Assembly (NCBI GenBank): GCA_003508835.1
Contig: PUFA01000084.1
Coordinates: 4,774,001 to 4,838,000, forward strand
DNA from: Eonycteris spelaea
Lineage: Eukaryota > Chordata > Mammalia > Chiroptera > Pteropodidae
Reading direction: 5' to 3'
Length of the DNA stretch: 64,000 bases
Shown here: positions 35,460-47,152 of the stretch, one piece after another
Position numbering within the stretch: the first letter of the stretch is position 1
Layout: each line of letters opens with the position of its first letter
Notes under the pieces: generated by a model
Seen by the model: only the letters and a program-made list of their open reading frames with translations
What the model was told of the DNA's origin: nothing
Database searches by the model: none
Position numbers and translations under genes: made by a program

Positions 35460-35462
35460 GTT
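35326..35462. repeat. Compound microsatellite (TC)n-(TA)n-(TATG)n with inverted left arm
   Basis: A (TC) run of about 17 units is followed by about 20 TA units and three or four TATG units. To the left, 'gtatatacatatatagagagag' is nearly the reverse complement of the TC/TA junction, separated by TAAATGA, so the region is an imperfect palindrome able to fold back. Simple-sequence origin, length likely polymorphic. Confidence 0.95.
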
Positions 35463-36272
35463 TTTAATTTGAGGGTTCGTGAATTCCTTGGCTTCTCAAA
35501 TGCAGCCCAAAGTAACTAGCATCAGACTCATTTGGTGGTTTTGTTAAAAAAAAAAAATGGCAAAGGGGAATTATTGGTCCTTATCTTGGCCTATTCTCCA
35601 ATCACGAATACTGAAGACCAGGACTCTGCCTTTGTTGAAAAGCCTCTGAGCTGAATCATAGGCACCCTAAATTGTAAGAACTGTAAGCACCATCATGAAA
35701 GGTTTCAAGGGATCCATAAATCCCAAAATCCTGGGTGTAGAATCATTTTTCATGGTTGTCATTAGATTTTTAATGTGTCCACAAACTTCCAAAACCTAGA
35801 TGGAACCAGGAGAAGTTTTGAGATGCCTCTCTCACAAGCATACTTTTCCACAATAGACTTGGATAAGTTTTGTATGGCCTAGCATGCTTTGAGAGACAAA
35901 AAAATGAACCTCGACCCCCAGCTTTTTCTTGAAGAGATATACTTTTCAAGGTATATTTGAGAACCAACTCTATTTCCACATTTTGGCTCAAATAAGATTT
36001 ACTTATGGAAGTAACCATCTGAAAGATTTATTTGTCACATGGAGTAATCAAGTTCAGAATCCAATTTGATAATAAGAGGCCTGATTTTCTACAATATGTC
36101 CTGGTGTTTAATAATGTAGGATATGAGTGATGTCTACAGTCTTTATTTTACAACAGATCTAAAAGTCTTTCCTTAAGTTACCCAGAAACACCAGCCAAAG
36201 CCAATACAGAGATTAAGCAGTAATTTGTGTCACTGAGATCAAAAGAGTTTTTCTTTTAAGAAAAGCAGTTCT
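35463..36272. other. Unassigned sequence, possible MER5-type hAT scrap
   Basis: About 35500-35660 has 'aactagcatcagactcatttggtggttttgtt' and 'cttggcctattctcc...tctgcc', distantly like antisense MER5-type hAT-Charlie non-autonomous elements; this is a weak call. The rest up to 36260 is not recognised. The 82-codon open frame at 35770-36018 (-) shows no motif. Confidence 0.35.
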
Positions 36273-38593
36273 GAGGAAGATGGCAGACTAGGTGAAAGTA
36301 GGATTCGCCTCCTCCCAGGTCCACACTGAAATTACAACCAAATTATAAAATAATTAACGTGGAGAATCACCTGAAGTCCAGGTGATTGTAACATGTATGT
36401 CTGATAATATACAGGAGACATATTGAAGTGGTAGGAGAGGCAAAGTTATGAATCAGGCTGGACCCATACCCACGGGTGAGGGAAGATCTCCAGGAGGAAG
36501 AGCGAGGCTGCAGAGGCTCTCCTGATTTGGGGGGTCCTCAGCCCAGGGTCTCAGCCCAGGTAAGAGGAGATTCCAATAACTCTGACTGTAAGCAGAGGGG
36601 CTTCTGGCTGTCTGGGTGAGACAGAAGGAAACTAAAACCCTAGACGCCCCTTTGAAGGATCTGTGCACAGGTTTTCTGACTCTCACCTGGGATACCAGTG
36701 ATGGGTCAGAGGGTCGCGTTACATTCATATTGAGAAAGTCTGCATTACATGGCACCAGAACGAGGGCTGGAAGGGCAGCCACCATTGTGCCTCAATCTGG
36801 CCCCATATTGGGCAATCCATGCACCAGCTTCACTGTGCAGACCCCTCCCACAGGGCTATTAGGAAGCTGCTGGTTTGAGATCAGCCCGCCCCTCCCAACC
36901 TGCAGATTACCAGGGGCTTTTGTTACTGGATGGTTGCCACACCTTGCACTCATTCAGAGCCTAGCATTTGCAGCTGGTGGCCAGTTCTGTAAGTGTGCAT
37001 TTCTGAAATAGGGTCAAGCAGATTACTGCTGCCAACATGAACTTGGGCAGAACCTGGGGATCTGCGGGCCAGTCCCAGATAGCAGCTATTCTTGCTGTGA
37101 TCTGAGACTTCTGCAGGAACGCATGAACTAAGTAACTGAAGTTGCAGCAAGACTGAGGCTGTATAGATCTGATTGCCATTATCTCCCTGAGACTTCATCA
37201 CACCCTACCCACAAATTGCTCCAGGTGGCCTATTGACAGTGCACTGTCCTCCCCTACAACTCTCAATCCACATACGTGACAAATTTGGGCTAGCACAGGG
37301 TGAACACAGCATGGAAATCAGTGGCTGGCAGACCTCCGCTGCCTGCAAGAGTTGCAATATTGCATCTGGGAAGCGCAGGAGTCTATGGGGCCACTCCAGA
37401 TGGCAGCTGGTCTCACTGTGATTTGTGACTATAGTGGGAACACCCAAGGCATAGAAGTTGCAGCAAAACTGAGGCTGTATTGGCTTGACTGCCCTTGTCG
37501 CCCTGAGATCTCGCTTCACCCAAGCCACAAAGTGCCTACAGCCCATTGACAGGCAGCTTTCCCCTGCCCTGCTTGGCTCTGGGGTTGTGCATTTATGCAG
37601 GCAACAGACTTTGGCTATCACAGTGAGCACATTTCAGGGAAAACAGTTTTGGGCAGGCCACTGCTGCCTGTACAAGCTGCAATATCTTTTGAGATCACAG
37701 GGGTCTGTGAGACTGTCCCAGACAGCAGCTGTCTCCATTTAATCTGTGACTATTACGGGAATGTGAAGACATAGAAAATGCAGACAACTGAGGCTATTGT
37801 CCTGATGGACCTTGAGCTCCTGTCCCAACCAATACACAAAGTGCCTGCCGCACATTGATAGGCAGCTGTACCTACCCTGGGATGGCGCATTCAAGCCCAA
37901 GGTGGGCAGCAGCTGACCTTGCTACAATTGGAAACTTGTACAGGAAGCCATAGAAACAGTACTGGCATGTAAACTGACACTGCAGTGGCAGGGGGAAATT
38001 TACTCAATAGACCCAGGAGACTCCCAGGGTCCCTGTACCACTCAACACACATATCACCCAGATGCTCGTCCAGTTTCAGAGACTTACAGGCAACTGACAG
38101 GCAATGTCAGGCCTTAAGGAGCACTGGTTCCTCTGCTAAACTGCCCGAGGTCAGGGACAGGGGATAACCGGACTGCTGCCTACAGCATTGTCTCTTCCAC
38201 TTACCTGTAGATATAGCATCGGCAACAACCATCTGTGAGTTGCTTTGCAGTTTCCCCTGGATAGCCTTGAACAATCAAAAGTAGTGGCTGACCTTGGCCT
38301 ACAGGGGATCCTCTCTCAAGGGGCCACAAACCAATTCATCTGGAGGCTGGCACCAGACCACAACAGAGCAACTCTTGACTATCCCCCTTAGTGGTACACA
38401 CAAAAAGTGGTTGCAACAAGTACACAAACCTGCTAGGGCAAATACCACTCACTGGGGTCAGTCACCATACAACAACTCTTATCCTGTGGGTGTAGCCAAT
38501 TCCCACAATTAGCTGGCCTGAGCATTAATATCATCCACTGATGTGATCAATTAAAGGCTTGACAACAACAGAAAATCACACACAACTCACACA
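36273..38593 (+). promoter_or_regulatory. L1 5' UTR with tandem monomers
   Basis: About 2.3 kb, clearly more GC-rich than its surroundings, expected to hold the internal RNA polymerase II promoter of the element (family knowledge; no promoter motif is identified here). It includes three tandem units of about 321 bp (36975-37930). Several open frames of 60-140 codons on both strands within it (for example 36616-37011, 37205-37630) reflect CpG-decayed GC-rich sequence and are not genes. Confidence 0.8.
36975..37930 (+). repeat. Three tandem ~321-bp monomers in the L1 5' UTR
   Basis: Anchor blocks recur with constant period. 'CCAGATAGCAGCT' starts at 37075, 'CCAGATGGCAGCT' at 37396 and 'CCAGACAGCAGCT' at 37718, spacing 321 and 322. 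Other anchors keep the same period: 'CTGCTGCC', 'GTGATYTGWGAC', 'GAAGTTGCAGCAARACTGAGG' variants. A degenerate partial fourth unit may follow to about 38000. Units differ from one another substantially, so the array is old. Confidence 0.85.
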
Positions 38594-39115
38594 AAGATCA
38601 TGTCCAGGCCCTCTGGCATAGAAGTACCTGAAGGAGAAGAAAAAGAGCAAGGGATTGAGAATCTATTTGAAGAAATAATGATAGAAAACTTCTGTAACCT
38701 GGCAAAGGAATTAAACATACAAGTTCAGGAAGCACAAAGAGTTTCAAACAAGAGAAATTCAGACAGACTAACACCAAAGCACATCAGTATTAAAATGCCA
38801 AAGGTCAAAGACAAAGAGAGAATCTTAAAAGCAGCAAGAGAAAGGCAGCTAGTTATTTACAAGGGGACCCCCATAAGAATGTCTGCTGATTTTTCAATGG
38901 AAACTTTGTGGGCCAGAAGGGACTGGCAAGAAATATTCAAAGTTATGAAAAGCTAGAATCTACAACCATGAATACTCTACCCAGCAAGGCTTTCAATTAA
39001 AATGGAAGATGAGATAAAGAGCTTCCCAGACAGGAAAAAGCTTAAGGAATTCATCACCAACAAGCCGGCATTACAAGAAATGTTAAAAGGACTTCTGTTA
39101 AAAGAGAAGGGATAA
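38594..39115 (+). pseudogene. L1 ORF1 remnant lacking the coiled coil
   Basis: Encodes only the RRM and C-terminal domain of ORF1 protein: 'GIEVPEGEEKEQGIENLFEE', 'QVQEAQRVSNKRN', 'SIKMPKVKDKERILKAARER', 'ADFSMETLWARRDW', then after a stop at 38954-38956 'LSIKMEDEIKSF' and 'LKEFITNKPALQEMLKGLL', ending at the TAA at 39113. Around 130 or more N-terminal residues, including the trimerising coiled coil, are missing between the 5' UTR and this point. Non-functional. Confidence 0.85.
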
Positions 39116-39138
39116 AAAAGAAAATAGAAATAACAAAT

Positions 39139-42100
39139 ATGAATAAGAAAATAGTAGTAACTATGTATCTATCAATCATCACTTTAAATGTAAATGGATT
39201 AAATGCTCCAATCAAAAGACATAGGGTAACCAAATGGATAAGAAAACAAGACCCATGCGTATGCTGTTGACAAGAGAACCACTTTAGATCAGTCTGAAAG
39301 TAAAGAGATGAAAAGAGATATTTCACACAAATGGAAATAAAAAAAAAAAAGCTAGGGTAGCGATACTTATATCAGATAAAATAGACTTTAAAACAAAGGC
39401 TGTAATAAGAGACAAAAAAGGATATTACATAATGATAAAGGGATTGATAAATTAAGAGGACATAAACCTAGTAAACATGTACGCACCCAACAGAGGAGCA
39501 CCTATATACATAAAGCAATCATTGACTGACATAAAAGGAGAGATCAATGGTAATACACTCTTAGTTGGAGATTTTAACACCCCCTTGACACCAATGGACA
39601 GATCTTCCAGGCAAAGAATCAACAAGGAAACAATGGGCCTAAGAGTCACACTAGATCAGATGGATTTAATAGATATTTTCAGAGCATTTTCCCCCAAAGC
39701 AGCAAAATATACATTCTTCTCAAGTGTACATGGAACATTTTCCAGGACAGACGACATGTTAGGACACAAAACAAGTCTCAATAAATTTAAAAAGACTGAA
39801 ATTATATCAACTGCCTTCTCTAATCACAATGGTATGAAACTAGAAATCAACAGCAAAAAAATAGTGGAAAATACACAAACACATGAAGGCTAAATAACAC
39901 GCTACTAAACAGTGAATGGGTTAATAATGAGATCAAGGAAGAAATCAAAAAATACCTAGAGACAAATGGAAATAAAAACACAACAACTCAAAATCTGTGG
40001 GACACAGCAAAAGCAGTCCTAAGGAAATAAATACATAGCAATACAAGCCTACTTCAAGAAACAAGAAAAAGCTCAAATAAACAATCTAACCTTACTACTA
40101 AAAGAACTAGAAAAAGAACTGCAAACAAAGCCCAAAGTGAATAGAAGGAAGGAAATAATAAAGATCAGAGTGGAAATAAATGAAATAGAGTCTAGAAAAA
40201 CAATACAAAAGATTAATGAAACCAAGAGCTGCTTCTTTGAAAGGATAAACAAAATTGACAGACCCTAGCAAGACTCATCAAGGAAAAAAGAGAGAGGAGT
40301 CAAATAAATAAAATCAGAAATGAAAGAGGAGAAATAACTCCAGACTCCAGAGCAATACAAAGGATCATAAGAAAACTACAAGCAATTAATACCAACAAAT
40401 TGGACAATTTGGAAGGGATAGACACATTCTTATAACAGACATATTCCTAGAAATAAATAATCTCCCAAGACTGAGTCAAGAAGAAACAAAAAATCTGAAC
40501 CGACCAATTACCACCAATGAAATAGAATCAGTAATCAAAAACCTTCCCCAAAATGAAAGTGCTGGACCAGATGGCTTCATAGGAAAATTTTATCAAACAT
40601 TAAAAGAAGAATTATCACCTATTCTTCTCAAACTATTCCAAAAATTCAAGAAGAGAGAAGGCTCCCTAACTCCTTTTATGAGGCCACCATTACCTTGATT
40701 CCAAAACCACACAAAGAGATTACAAAAACAACAACAAAAAAACCTATAGGCCTATATCTCTTATGAACATTGATGCAAAAAAACTCTCAACAAAATGTTA
40801 GCAAGCCAAATTCAGCAATACATTAAAAATATCACACACCATGATCAAGTTGTATTTATTCCTGCGATGCAGGTTGGTACAATATCTGCAAATCAATTAA
40901 TGTGATACACCATATGATTATATCAATAGATGCAGAAAAAGTGTTTGAAAATCCATCATCTATTTATAATAAAAACTCTCAGCAAAGTGGGAACAGAGGG
41001 AACATATCTCAATATAATAAAAGCCATATATGACATATCTACAGCTAACAGTATACTCAACAGGGAAAGGCTAAAAGTGTTTTCCTTAAAATCAGGAACA
41101 AGATAAGGATGCCCACATTCAACACTCCTCTTCAATATTGTATTGGAAGTCTTAGCCACAGCAATAAGACAAGAAAGAGAAATAAAAGGTATCAGAATTG
41201 GAAAAGAAGTAAAACTCTTGCTTTTTGCCAATGGCATGATACTATATAGAGAGAACTCTAAAGATTCCACCAAAAAAACTTAGAACTGATCAATGAATTC
41301 AGTAAAGTAGCAGATTACAAAATAAATATTCACAAGTCAGTGGTATTTTTATACACCAAAGATGAACTTTCAGAAAGAGAAATTAAGAATGCAATCCCAT
41401 TTATAATTGCATCAAAAACTGTTAAATACCTGGAAAAATTAACCAAGAAGGTAAAAGACCTGTTCTCAGAAAATTATAAGTCATTGAAAAAAGAAATTGA
41501 AGATACAACTGAACGGAAGCATACACCGTGCTCATGAGTAGGAAGAATCAACATCATTAAAATGGCCACACTACTCAAAGCAATCTATAGATTCTATGCA
41601 ATCTCTATCAAAATACCAAAGGCATTTTTCAGAGAGCTAGAATAAATAACTCTAAAATTTATGTGGAACCATAAAAGACCTCAAATAGCCACACCAATCT
41701 TGAGAAAGAAGAGCAAAGTTGGTGGTATCACACTACCTGAATCAAAATATACTAAAAGCCTACAATAATCAAAATAGCATGGTACGGCATAAAAACAGAT
41801 ACATTGGTCAATGGAACAGAATAGAAGCCCAGAAATAAAACCAACCTACGCACTCACTTAATACATGACAAAGGAGGTAAGAATATATAATGAGGTAAAG
41901 ACAGTCTCTTCAATAAATGGTGTTGGGAAAATTGGACAGATACAGGCAAAAAGCAGACTCTAGACCACCTTCTTACACCATATGCAAGCATGGACTCAAA
42001 ATGCATTAAAGACGTAAATGTAAGACTCAAAACCATAAAACTTCTAGAAGAAAATATAGGCAGTAAACTCTCTGATATTAGTAACAGTGATTTCTTTTTG

Positions 42101-42940
42101 GGCATATCTCCCCAGGCAAGGTAAACAGAAGAAAAAATAAACAAATGAGACTACATCAAACTAAAAAGGTTTTGTACAGCAAAAGAAACCATCAACTAAA
42201 CAAAAAGACAACCAACTGATTGGGAGAAGATATTTGTTAATGATACATGTAATAAGAGGTTAATACCCTAAACATATAAAGAATGTATACAACTCAACAA
42301 CAACAACAACAAAAACAAACAATTCAATTGAAAAATGGGCAGAAGACCTGAACAGATACTTCTCCAAAGAGAAAATACAGATGGCCAATAGACATATGAA
42401 AAAATGCTCAAGGTCACTAATCATCAGAGAAATGCAAATTAAAACCACAATGAGATATCACTGATAGCTATCATCAATAAATCAAAGAACAAGTGCTGGC
42501 AAGGATGCAGAAAAAGGGAACCCTTATACATTGTTGGTGGGATCGCAAATTGGTACTGCCACTATGGAAAACATTCTGGAGGGTTATCAAAAAATTAAAA
42601 ATGGATCTACCTTTTGACCCTGCAATTGCACTGCTGGATATTTATCCAAAGAAAACTAAAACAATAATTCATAAAGATCTAGGCATCCCAATATTCATGG
42701 CAGCACAATTTATAATAGCCAAGATATGGAAGCAACCTAAATGCCCATCAACAGACGATTGGATAAAGAAGTTATGGTTCATATATACAATGGAATATTA
42801 CTCAGCCATTAAAAAAAAATGAAATCCTACCATTCGCAACTACAAGTGGACCTAGAGGTTATTATGCTGAGTGAAATAAGTCAGACAGAGAAAGATAAAT
42901 ACCATGTGGTTTCACTTAAATGAGGAATCTAAGAAATGAA
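39139..42940 (+). pseudogene. L1 ORF2 remnant (endonuclease, reverse transcriptase, C-terminal region)
   Basis: Starts with ATG at 39139 ('MNKKIVVTMYLSIITLNVNG') and stops already near 39269. Endonuclease: 'GDFNTPL' keeps the Asp/Asn pair at about 39568; the 'SRTDDMLGH' box keeps its first Asp; in 'FSNHNGMKLE' the Asp before the catalytic His is Asn. RT: the FADD box reads 'LFANGMILY' near 41221, so both catalytic aspartates are lost. The C-terminal part is recognisable to 'MEYYSAIKKK' at about 42789, then a frameshift in an A run. Same ORF2 order as other mammalian L1s, with many stops. Confidence 0.92.
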
Positions 42941-43250
42941 AAGGACAAACTAATTGAAAACAGACTCACAAATACAGAAGACAATCTGGTGACTGCCAGA
43001 GTGAGGGGGTTTGGTGGGCTGGGAAAAAGGAGTAAAGGATTAAAAAAGTAAAAATTAGTAGTTGATAGAGGGTCATGGGGATGGTGAGCATGGCATAGTG
43101 ACTGCAGTCAGCATTAATGTAAAGGCTAGGTGGAGAACCAGAGGAGAGAAAGAGCAATTAGGGGATCGTTTTATAAACTATATAAATGTCTAACCAATGT
43201 ACTATATACTTGAAACTAATTAAAATAAATAAATAAATTTTTTTTTAAAA
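42941..43250 (+). mobile_element. L1 3' UTR and A-rich tail
   Basis: G-rich 'gagtgagggggtttggtgggctggg' block, then 'taaaaattagtagttgatagagggtcatggggatg', 'ggggatcgttttataaactatataaatgtctaac', 'acttgaaactaattaaaa' and AAAT repeats. G-rich polypurine tracts are usual in L1 3' UTRs. The tail is followed by the candidate TSD at 43251-43263. Confidence 0.88.
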
Positions 43251-43429
43251 AAATGGCAGTTCTTAGATGGCAGATATCTTTAGCATGATTACCATATGTG
43301 GCAATAAAAATGATATATACTTCTCTTCCAAGTTACATTGAGAGTGTGGACTTCAGACTTGATAATGGTGCTGTGATGGGTATGACTTTGAGGGGAGAGG
43401 GTAAGCACATTTTACATTTGGAAGTCAGA

Positions 43430-43935
43430 AAATAGACAGTAGTAGGTTGAAAAACAGAGCCACAATATTTTACAGCTCTTACCATCAAAAAGTAGAGTCT
43501 ATTTTTCCACTCTTTGGATCTGGGTTGTCTTATGTTTGCTTTGACCAACAGAATGCAACCAATCCAGGGATCTGGGCCAAAGCTTCCATATTTGCCTCTT
43601 GGAGGACTCCACTTTCATGTTAAAATACAGCTACTAAATGAGACATCAAAGAGGGCAGGAACGGGAGAGAGAGAAAGAGAGAGACAGACAGAGACAGAGA
43701 GAGAAAACAGCCAACATCAATGTCCTGACATATGAATAATACCATCTTAGTCTACTTGTGACTGAGAGAGGGCATGACTGCAACTGCATGAGTGACCTCA
43801 GATAAGACTGGCAGAAAATCACCCAGTTGGTCCCAGTCAACACAGAGAATTTTGAGAAATACAAAATCATTATTATTTTAAGCCACAAAATTTTGGAGTG
43901 TTTTGTTACATGGCAATAAGTAATGCATGTTGAAA
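43430..43935 (+). mobile_element. MLT1-like LTR
   Basis: Sense blocks: 'tctgggttgtcttatgtttgctttgaccaacagaatgc', 'gatctgggccaaagcttcc', 'cccagttggtcccagtcaa', and the terminal 'attattttaagccacaaaattttggagtgttttgttacatggcaataag'. This is the 3' pattern of MaLR-type LTRs. A GA-rich run (about 43662-43706) has expanded inside. The 5' boundary is uncertain. Confidence 0.7.
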
Positions 43936-43984
43936 TTTTATTTTACTAAAAAAGTAGGGAAAAGGACAGAAAACACTAGAATAT

Positions 43985-44375
43985 TTTTAAGACAATAATT
44001 TACTGCGGTATACAAAAATATTTGCTGCCAAGACTCCCCTTCGAGGAAGGACTTGCTGTCCAGCTGTGGAGAATGCATTAGCAGACAGCCTCCAACTGTC
44101 AGTTCCTTCAGAGTTTATCTCGGCTGCTGAGAAATACCTCTCCAGGCCATGCCTTTCCAGGCAGCCCACATTCAGTGACTGAATGAAGTGAGAGTACAAA
44201 AATCACAGCAATTTCAGTCACAAAAGGTGAAATGCTAGTGGGCAATCTCTCGCTCAAGAGCTTCCCACTGTGTTGGCCAAGGCTTTTAAATAAGTTTGCG
44301 AGAACAATTGTAATAGGGACAGTTTTTCGAGGTCGTAGACTGTAGATGACAAGCATTAGCCACACTTGACCAGCT
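43985..44375. other. Unassigned block with CpGs and antisense open frames
   Basis: Unlike its AT-rich neighbours this stretch is more even in composition and keeps several CpG dinucleotides. Two overlapping open frames on the minus strand (43987-44199, 70 codons; 44108-44365, 85 codons) are in different frames and resemble no protein I know. It might be a piece of an old repeat I fail to name, or a regulatory element. No function claimed. Confidence 0.35.
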
Positions 44376-44639
44376 TCCGGAGAATCCTTTTGATAAGGAT
44401 TTCCCTTACATATTCCTTCAAAAACTGCTACTATCAGTTATGATGGGAAGTGAAGCCATGTTCCTACTTATTGGTCAATGACTACTGTATTCTTGCCAGT
44501 TAGGCAAAGATAGCAATTCTCACCAGTTGACCCCACTGTGCTTTTTAACTTTCTTACTCAAAATACAGGAGAGAAATGATATCAGACCCTGTCTTGAGAT
44601 TTTCATTGATTTGTTTAAAAAATTAGTTTTATTATACTG

Positions 44640-44830
44640 AACTACACATCCGTTTTTCAAATCATTTAATCTTCACAATGACTCATCAAGATGTGTGTAT
44701 CATTCTCATATTTAAAAAAAAAATGAAGCTCAGTTGCTCAAGGTCATACAGAAAGTAAATGACATAGAGAAGATTTGAACCCAGATATGTCTGACTCTTA
44801 AGCCCATGTTCTTTCTGCCTCTTCACTGCC
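44640..44830 (-). repeat. MIR SINE, antisense
   Basis: Nearly full-length antisense MIR: 'aaatcatttaatcttcacaatgactcatc', 'atgaagctcagttgctcaaggtcatacagaaagtaaatgac', 'agatttgaacccagatatgtctgactcttaagcccatgttctttctgcc'. The blocks are in the correct order and spacing. Confidence 0.85.
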
Positions 44831-46565
44831 TCTCATAGGCGCTAAGCATTGACTGAAATAGAAATAACAATGTGACTATTTGAGGAAAGGGCATGGCCCA
44901 AAGGCCTACCATGTATAATTCTCCTTAGTACAACTAAATAAAATAGAGATAGAGACGGACAAAAAGAGAAAGAGTGCCAGAAAGGAAAGAGAAAGAAAAA
45001 ATTTTTTAAATAATCAACTCCATGGGAGGAGGAAGACTGGCCACAACAGGAAAGGCTAGATAGAACCTATAAAGTTAAGTAAAATATGGAGAGAATGAAT
45101 ATGAGAGTCCTAAAACTCCGATATGTAAGAACTTAAATTCACCCCTTGAAACTTGATGTAATTAGTTTTAGGACAAATAAGAACTATCACTTTACACAGC
45201 ATTCAGTGAATTTAAAGACCTCATTCTCCCATTGAGAAATTGTTGGCTAAAAATACAAGAGTTACATGAAACAATTTCATGAGCACCAGATTCTTAATGG
45301 TTTGGTGAAGAACCCCAGAAATTTGGTGTTAGGAGAAGAAAGAGAACCCGTAATGCTCATTTCCCATAGCCCTTCCCTAGTCCTTGGCCAGAGACAGAAG
45401 TCTAGGCAGGCTGACCCTCACCCTGACCTATTTTAGCGTTTCGGATACTCATTTTCTTGCTTCTAAGAGAAAGAATATGCTGTTCTGGCAAAATTTGTCC
45501 TGACAAGGTGTGAATTCAATTTCCAAACACTGAAAACAATCTTCCTTTCTTTCTCCCTTAAAACAGAGTTTATCTCTGTCTCAAAGTCACTTGCTTGGTG
45601 TGGTGTAGGGTAGGAGTGGTCCAAGAGAAGTTGAGCTCCTTTACCCACTATCAGAGCAGCATCCCTGTAAATTCAAAGCCTCCTACTGGGTTTAACTCCT
45701 AGATTTCTTGAATACAAACCTCATCTCTGCCCCTAAATTGTGACTGTGGTGAAGGGGGTTAAATTATTCATTCTCATACTATTGTTGGTAGTTCAATTGA
45801 TGTTTGTTCTCTCTTCATCTTCTGCCCCTCCCCTCAAGGGCTAAAGTCTTGATGTTTAAGTCTCTCTTGAAGAAATGGCTATGCTTCATTTAATCCTGCA
45901 GCAGCCAGACTGCTGTGGATGTCATGCGTTTGATGAGACATTAAATCAAGGTAAACATTGATCCCCCAGGCTGGAGCATCTATGAAGAAAAGAAAATGGG
46001 GCTTCACCTCACAGGAAACACTGCAGTCAATCCAGCTCCTCTTCTTTGCACCTAGACATCACACCCTCAAAGTTAATTATTAAATGCTGCCCCTGGAATA
46101 TATAGGAAGCCATATTTAATTTGGTAGGGAAAATATTTTCATAAATCTTTCCTGAATAGAAATGCTTCTGATGAGTAGTAGACGAAAATAAATAGTATAT
46201 TGTGCATCAAAACAGAGCACCTCCACTTTCAACAAGACAACCATTAGAAGCTATATTCTGGTGTGATTTGGATACAGTGAAATGAGATGCAGACTATCTG
46301 GGCAATCATGTAATCCAGTTAAATCACCTAAAAATGAGAAAATTGGTTTGAGAAAAGACCAAGAAGATGCCAGTTAAGGATTGCCATTTTATACTGCCTT
46401 TCTTTAAATGTTTTAGTTTTTCATAGTTCATTCAATTTAACTTAGAATTTTGAGGTTAGTTAAAGATATGATTTAATTTATTTTAAAACTAATTTTCTCA
46501 GCACCATTCATTGGAAAATTCTTTTTTAAATACTGGTATACTCCTAAAATTTGAAAACATTTATC
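44831..46565. other. Unassigned non-coding stretch
   Basis: No repeat family or gene recognised. The open frame 45463-45648 (-) is 61 codons with no motif. Some segments (45340-45900) look unique. Confidence 0.5.
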
Positions 46566-46569
46566 TGTA

Positions 46570-47085
46570 AAGATATATACACTTCAATGTTCACAGCAGC
46601 ATTATTCACATAGTGGCCAAGACATGGAAACAACCAGTGTCTTTCAATAGATGATTGGATAAAGAAGATGTGGTACACATATACAATGGATTATTAGCCA
46701 TTTGCAACAACATGGATGGATCTTGAGATTATTATGTTAAGCAAAATAAGTCAGACAAAAAACGTTGAGAATCATGATTTCACTTACATGAGGAACATAA
46801 AACTGAAAGCAACAAACAAACATAACAAACAGAGACTTATGGACATGGATGACATTTCAGAGGTAACTGGAGGAAAAGGGAGGGTAGGTAGATAAGGGTA
46901 AAGCAGGTCAAATATATGATGACAAAAGAAAATTTAACTTTGAGTGGTAAACATACAATGCAATATACACGTGACGTATTCTTAAATTGTACACTTGAAA
47001 CCTATATAATTTTAATAACTAATGTCACTTCAATAAATTCAATAGAAATACAACAAAAAAAAAAATAAAATTAAAAAATGTATTG
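46570..47085 (+). mobile_element. 5'-truncated L1 tail
   Basis: Begins in the ORF2 C-terminal region ('cagcagcattattcacatagtggccaagacatggaaacaacc'), passes 'gattggataaagaagatgtggtacac' and 'aagcaaaataagtcagac', and ends with a 3' UTR of the type 'tacaatgcaatatacacgtgacg...ttgtacacttgaaacctatataattttaa...caataaattcaat' plus an A-rich tail. This 3' UTR type is one I associate with bats. It lies tail to tail with E2, about 60 bp apart. Confidence 0.88.
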
Positions 47086-47143
47086 GAATAAAAAATATAA
47101 GCTAGGCCTATGTCTAGCCTATTTAATTTCACTGTTTTTTCCC

Positions 47144-47152
47144 ACTGATTAT
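47144..47152. repeat. Target-site duplication of E2, left copy
   Basis: ACTGATTAT, identical to 49789-49797, directly next to the T-rich (reverse poly(A)) end of E2. Confidence 0.75.

Larger units (their letters stand above)
36273..43250 (+). mobile_element. Structurally full-length L1 retrotransposon, inactive
   Basis: Runs from an L1-type 5' start (GAGGAAGATGGCAGACTAGG) through a long 5' UTR, ORF1 remnant, ORF2 remnant and 3' UTR to an A-rich tail: about 6.98 kb. The candidate TSD is AAAAGCAGTTCT (to 36272) and AAATGGCAGTTCT (43251-43263), where GCAGTTCT is exact and the rest imperfect. The 5' UTR contains tandem monomers. ORF1 lacks its N-terminal half. ORF2 carries stops and mutated catalytic boxes, so the copy cannot move by itself. 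Confidence 0.93.

Noticed and set aside
35369..35462. (TA)n tract as an origin or matrix-attachment site
   Set aside because: A simple-sequence expansion explains it; nothing else points to such a function.
36616..37630. Open frames of 110-141 codons in the GC-rich region
   Set aside because: They lie in the L1 5' UTR on both strands in overlapping frames and follow no family; one frame repeats with the monomers.
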